A DNA stretch of 64,000 nucleotides, from contig NC_083875.1 of the NCBI RefSeq assembly GCF_032452875.1, positions 80,002,178 through 80,066,177 on the forward strand. Direction: 5' to 3'. Numbering within the stretch: the stretch's first letter is position 1; every line of letters begins with the position of its first letter. The DNA is from Bos javanicus. Its lineage: Eukaryota; Chordata; Mammalia; Artiodactyla; Bovidae. Position numbers and translations under genes: made by a program. Shown here piece after piece: positions 59,917-64,000 of the stretch. The notes under the pieces are model-generated. The model had not been told where the DNA came from and ran no database searches. It worked only from the letters and a program-made list of their open reading frames with translations.

Positions 59917-60256
59917 TCAGTTCAGTTCATTTGCTCAGTCGTGTCCGACTCTTTGCGACCTCATGAACCACAGCATGCCAGGCCTCCCTGTCCATCACCA
60001 ACTTCCAGAGTTTACCCAAACTCATGTCCATTGAGTCGGTGATGCCATCCAACCATCTCATCCTCTGTCATTCCCTTCTCCTCCAGCCCTCAATCTTTCT
60101 TAGCATCAGGGTCTTTTCAAGTAAGTCAGCTCTTTGCATCAGGTGGCCAAAATATTGGAGTTTCAGCTTCAATATCATTCCTTCCAATGAACACCCAGGA
60201 CTGATCTCTTTTAGAATGGACTGTTTGGATCTCATTGCAGTCCAAGGGACTCAAGA
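59917..60256 (-). mobile_element. BovB 3' end fragment in intron, TSD
   Basis: 340-bp minus-strand BovB end. The TSD is 'ggtgaggtcat' (59906-59916) and 'ggtgaggtaat' (60257-60267), one difference. It is inserted in the same orientation as the host gene. Confidence 0.94.
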
Positions 60257-61919
60257 GGTGAGGTAATAGAATGCATGATATTGATTAGTGAAGAGCTTTA
60301 TGTTGTGATCTGTGGTGGACACCACGGGTTGGTTCACTCTATACCGAGTATAATCCTTTTCAGCCTTCCTCTCCTCAGAAAGTTCGAAGCTAGGATCTCT
60401 ATTGACCAGCATTCCTTGCAGTAATGGGTGGCTATTGGACACAATTTTGGCCAAGAATATGTGTGGAGAGGTCACCTGAGAAGGGGTGTTCTGAGGAAGC
60501 ATTGCTTTCCTATTAAAAGAGGACAGAAGTAGCCAGTGTGGCTCTTTCTCTTAGCCCCCCTTCCTCCCTGAAATGTATTCATAGCACCTGGAGGTACATA
60601 TAATTTTAGCCATGAAGACAAAAACCACACACAAAAAGATGGGGAGCATGGGTTCTTGACAACATCAAAAAGCTTTGCTCTTGCTCTTGTCTGCCTCCAG
60701 ATGGAAAAATTAAAAAAAAAAAAAAAACTCATTTGATTTTTTCTGTTATTTTTCATAAAACACATGTCTAATCTACATAGTCCTGTAGGATTTATCCAGA
60801 GCAAGAGAAGCTCATGTGATAAGAGAAGAAGAAAATGTCAGCACCCACGCCCTTTTCCTCCCCCAGTTCTTGGAGCTAGTAAGGATGTATTCTATAATAT
60901 TCTTTGGTATATCAGGAGTCCTCAAGTTCTCCTGGACTGAGGAAGATTTAGGGACTGGCTGACTGATACAATAATAGCAATAACAAGCAATATAGAACAG
61001 TAAAAGATGAATTGTTACAATTAAACCTAACTAATTACTGGATGTTCCTCATACGGATGCATACTTGGCTTCATGCATACTCCTTGGATAGACAGGCCAT
61101 GTCTCAGAGATTTTGCCTCCAAGATCTCAGGAAATGAATTCATGGAGGCAGAAGAGAGATTTTAACATAGAGTCTGAAAGGGCACATGAGAGAACTCAGA
61201 GGAAAGGACAATTAGGCCCCTATGGGTGGCAAAGCTGTAAATGTTTCAGACCTATCAAACATTCAAAGCCTTCAGGACTTCTTTAGTAGGCATTTTGCAA
61301 ATTCTTCTTATTGATTCTCAATACTTTCTATGCTTTTTAGTCTCTGGGCATACTTCACCTATGTACTTTTGTGGACTATCTAGGCCATTCCTACAGTTTC
61401 CTAGTTTCCACTTTGCCTGGGCTCCATAGCATACTAGATGTGACTCTGCAAAGGAATTTGAGACCTGAATTAGGCTCTGTCAAGACTTCAATGCAGGGAA
61501 TTACAGTGAAGATTCTTCCAGCATCTTGGACCAAACATGATCAGAGTAATCAATACATTTCTTTAAATGAGTTCCTTCAGATACTACTTTTAATATAACA
61601 ATGGAGGTGCCAAAATATTTGCTGGTTTTGATTCAAGAACTTACTTCAGAAGGTCTCAAATATTTTATCATTGATTTAACATATTTTTTATAGCTACAGA
61701 GAATAACAAGATATAATTTTCCTTGCTTACATAATGAAAATGGAAATCTTAAGAAGACACCCTATCCTTGCTAAAACTAACCATTGTATGTTTTGTAACA
61801 TTTTAAACTTTCTCTGTGTGGCCTTTGGCTTTATATGGGTGTATCCCTATTCAAAACTCAGATATGGCTTGCTTAGAGTTCATTCACTCAGAGCTCCCTC
61901 ACACTCTCCATTAAAAATA

Positions 61920-61970
61920 AGGAGGAAAGGAAGGAAGGAAGAAAAAGAAAAAGGAAGAAAGAAAAAAAAT
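61920..61970 (+). repeat. Purine-rich (GGAA)n low complexity
   Basis: 'ggaggaaaggaaggaagg' and similar runs, all purine on the plus strand. Confidence 0.9.
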
Positions 61971-62420
61971 CAGATATGAAGTTTCTTTCTGTTGTTTGTG
62001 TCCTGTTGATAGCCTTGATGCAATAATAACTCAAGGATAAACATTTGTGAAAAATATTTTTAGAAACCTCCAATTGCAGTTGAGGTAAGATACTTAAGAA
62101 ACAAAAACAATTGCTTCATAAATACTTGACTTATTCATCAACCTGGAAATGATAGTGAGTCCAAGTTTAACTGGCTCACTTTATAAATGTTTAAATGCTG
62201 TGCCTCAGTAGCACACCCTTTCAGGGGTGAATCTGAGACGTGGCCCTCAAAGTTTGATTCCCTGTTCTCTATTTCCCTCATCAGTATAGGCAGCGGGTGC
62301 ATCAGCTCTGAACCTCAAAACTGCACGACTCCCTTGGATCAAGGACGCTAGGAACCAGGGTACAACTCGCAGTCAGAGTCCACTCATTTCCTTCCACATG
62401 GCCTCATCTGTTTAGATTAC

Positions 62421-62913
62421 CTGGATCAATGAGGAAGTATTTAGGGGCTTTATCTTCAAAGATAAACTTCTCTGGCGAGACACAGGGAATGCCCAGCCTG
62501 CACAGAATTTTGGTGCTCTGAATCTTCTTCCGTATGGTGACCATTGACACGGATTTGGAGTGATCGATGAGAATCTCATAAGGAAAAGTGTGCACGGGAG
62601 GGGGGATCCCATACTCAGAGATTCTCTGCTGGGATTTGGAGAGTCTCTCCACGGGGGAGAGGGACCTGGTAAGCAAGCTGCGGTGCAGGAGCTCAGTCAT
62701 GGACTCCGGCCGCTCTTCTCTTCTCACCACCTTGCACGTGAAAACAGGTAAGGAATCATCTGCTCTCCCATCAGTCCCCCCGGTTCCATTCAGGAAATGC
62801 TTTTGACTGAGCATTCTCTGTGCTTCACCAGGTGAAATACAGTGCATTTTCAGGAGATTCAATTTTTTGTTCTCCTTATTAAAATTCTCAGCAAACGCAT
62901 ATAATTCTGGCAG
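62421..62913 (-). CDS. Internal coding exon of the same unidentified gene
   Basis: On the minus strand a strong 3' splice site ('ttttttttcctacag', AG at 62915-62914) opens a 493-bp exon read from its first base: LPELYAFAENFNKENK and onward without a stop for 164 codons plus one base, to the donor CAG|GTAATC (GT at 62420-62419). If not spliced the frame would stop five codons later (TGA at 62406-62404). The encoded segment is basic and Ser/Arg-rich (e.g. LLTRSLSPVERLSKSQQRIS near its middle) with no hydrophobic segment and no domain I can name. Met codons are internal, so the start lies in exons right of 64000. Together with the terminal exon it gives 238 residues of C-terminus. The even composition and long open frame outside any repeat make it a real exon with high likelihood. 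Confidence 0.82.
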
Positions 62914-63140
62914 CTGTAGGAAAAAAAAAGTGGGGAATCAGGAGATTGATCAAAATGTCATTGTCTGATAGGTTCAAAAATTCTAGAACAAATAGGACAA
63001 CAATATTACAAACAGAAACATCTATCTTTGAACGATAACTTTGCCTGACTAAACAAAATCAATCGTGGGTTGAATTTGTCGAATTCAGAAGGTTGACAGA
63101 AGGTCGAATCGTAGATTGAGTCCCAAAAGGGTATTATTTT
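62914..63140. other. Intron sequence between exon and LTR
   Basis: No further coding exon is seen here; the minus-strand gene must continue beyond 64000. Ends with the left target 'tttt' (63137-63140). Confidence 0.5.
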
Positions 63141-63626
63141 TGTTAGGGGAAGCACACTGACTGAAACCGCCCACCCTGGCCAGGCCCTTTAGTAACCATT
63201 CGCATGAGTTGTTTTATGACAGGAGATCCTGGTAAGGAATAAGGAACTAATAAGCCACCACCAACTAGAAGAGTTCGGGAAACATCAAAAGGAGACACCG
63301 CGTGTCCCGTCCACTTCCCAGAATTCCTCTTGCTAGCATCCATCTTGGCTGGGCGATGTGTGCGCCACCAGGAAAGACTCTGAATTAGAATGATTGGCCA
63401 AAGAGAACCCAGAAACTAATCCTATCACCACAAAACCCGAGACTGTGAGCCATGTGGCAGAGCAGTTCTCCCGGGTTCCCTTACCCTACTGCTCTCCACC
63501 CGGGTGCCCCTTCCCAATAAAATCTCTTGCTTTGTCAGCACGTGTGTCTCCTTGGACAATTCATTTCCAAGTGTTAGACAAGAGCCCTGTTTCGGGCCCT
63601 GGAAGGGGTTCCCCCTTCCTGCAACA
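63141..63626 (+). mobile_element. Solo LTR of a class-I (gammaretrovirus-like) ERV
   Basis: 486 bp, starting TGTTAGGGG and ending GCAACA (TG...CA), flanked by TTTT on both sides (63137-63140 and 63627-63630), the 4-bp duplication usual for this class. AATAAA is at 63516-63521, followed by R/U5-like sequence ('tctcttgctttgtcagcacg', '...cctggaaggggttcccc'). No internal viral genes are present, so it is the remnant of LTR-LTR recombination. It lies antisense to the host gene, upstream of exon 62913-62421. Confidence 0.85.
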
Positions 63627-63782
63627 TTTTGACACATTGTTAATCCTGTGAACTAAAACGAGCCCATTAGACTTGGATTCTAATGTCTTTAAGATCTTTT
63701 CAACTTTAAAATTCTATGAGTGATTAGGGAGAGAGACTGCTGTGAAGATTGGTGACCTGTTTTGAGTAAAGCTGTATTTCCT

Positions 63783-63986
63783 TCTCGCTTTCCTGCTGGC
63801 TCTACAGTAAAGAATCCGCCTATAATGAAGAAGACGGGGTTTGATTCCCTGGGTTGGGAAGATCCCCTGGAGGGGGAAATGGCAACTCATTCCAGTTTTC
63901 TTGTCTGAGAAATCCCGTGGACAGAGGAGCTTGGTGGGCTACATTCCATGGGTTTGCAAAAGAGTCAGACATGACTGAGCAACTCA
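63783..63986 (+). mobile_element. Bov-tA SINE
   Basis: Head 'ctcgctttcctgctggctc', B box 'ggtttgattccctgg', Bov-A body and 'gactgagcaactcaag' tail. Lies in the intron upstream of the host exon. Confidence 0.92.
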
Positions 63987-64000
63987 AGAAAATATTTCTT

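Larger units (their letters stand above)
58809..62420 (-). other. Intron of the minus-strand gene
   Basis: 3612 bp between the two exons, with GT at 62420-62419 (CAG|GTAATC) and AG at 58810-58809. It holds a BovB tail fragment (59917-60256), an A-rich/T-rich run near 60710-60727 and a GGAA-rich stretch (61920-61970). No further exon-like frame with borders was seen. Confidence 0.65.

Noticed and set aside
62404..62862. Single-exon reading of the host exon with start at 62862 and stop at 62404
   Set aside because: The codon at 62862 is TTG, the frame is open further upstream to a strong acceptor at 62914, and a donor at 62420 with a phase-matched downstream exon fits better.
1..64000. A previously undescribed multi-gene or defence-type system
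   Set aside because: The window is a eukaryotic, repeat-dominated region with one partial host gene; no gene cluster of that kind is visible.

Overview
The window reads as nuclear DNA of a ruminant (cattle, sheep, goat or a close relative; I cannot tell which). The diagnosis rests on its repeats. It carries many copies of the ruminant RTE-type LINE BovB, its derivative SINEs BOV-A2 and Bov-tA, and the older even-toed-ungulate tRNA-derived SINEs of the CHR type, over a background of decayed L1, L2 and MIR sequence. No bacterial, plasmid or phage feature, no CRISPR array and no intact rRNA or tRNA gene was seen.

Layout. 1-9.5 kb: a Bov-tA, then two BovB copies (2.2-4.6 kb plus, 5.3-7.5 kb minus) tail to tail around an old L1 3' end. 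9.5-13.8 kb: SINEs in AT-rich decayed L1, including a BOV-A2 nested in a CHR SINE. 13.8-20.5 kb: a BovB cluster in which a full-length minus copy (16363-19878) is inserted inside an older plus copy. 21-30 kb: two LTR-like blocks, SINEs and a long antisense L1 with three nested insertions. 30.4-33.2 kb: a BovB with a perfect target-site duplication (TSD). 33-46 kb: old L1/L2/MIR and scattered SINEs with no recognised gene. 46.2-50.0 kb: a second full-length BovB with an 11-bp TSD and a BOV-A2 inside it. 50-58.3 kb: old L1, a short BovB-derived element and a 2.9-kb BovB. 58.5-64 kb: the only credible host gene.

That gene lies on the minus strand. Two exons (62913-62421 and 58808-58585) have proper splice borders and matching phase, and together encode the C-terminal 238 residues of a protein I do not recognise. 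Its upstream exons lie beyond the right edge. A solo class-I retroviral LTR (63141-63626) and a Bov-tA sit in the intron upstream.

All other long reading frames are pieces of BovB reverse transcriptase or endonuclease, or shadows inside repeats. No BovB copy has an intact full ORF. The most unusual observations are (1) a tract of near-identity shared by two inverted, nested BovB copies, suggesting gene conversion; (2) a discrete 257-bp element with its own TSD that joins the BovB 5' region directly to the BovB 3' tail, the architecture expected of a Bov-A progenitor; and (3) a 35-bp retroposed insert with a perfect 14-bp TSD. I found no convincing new multi-gene system.
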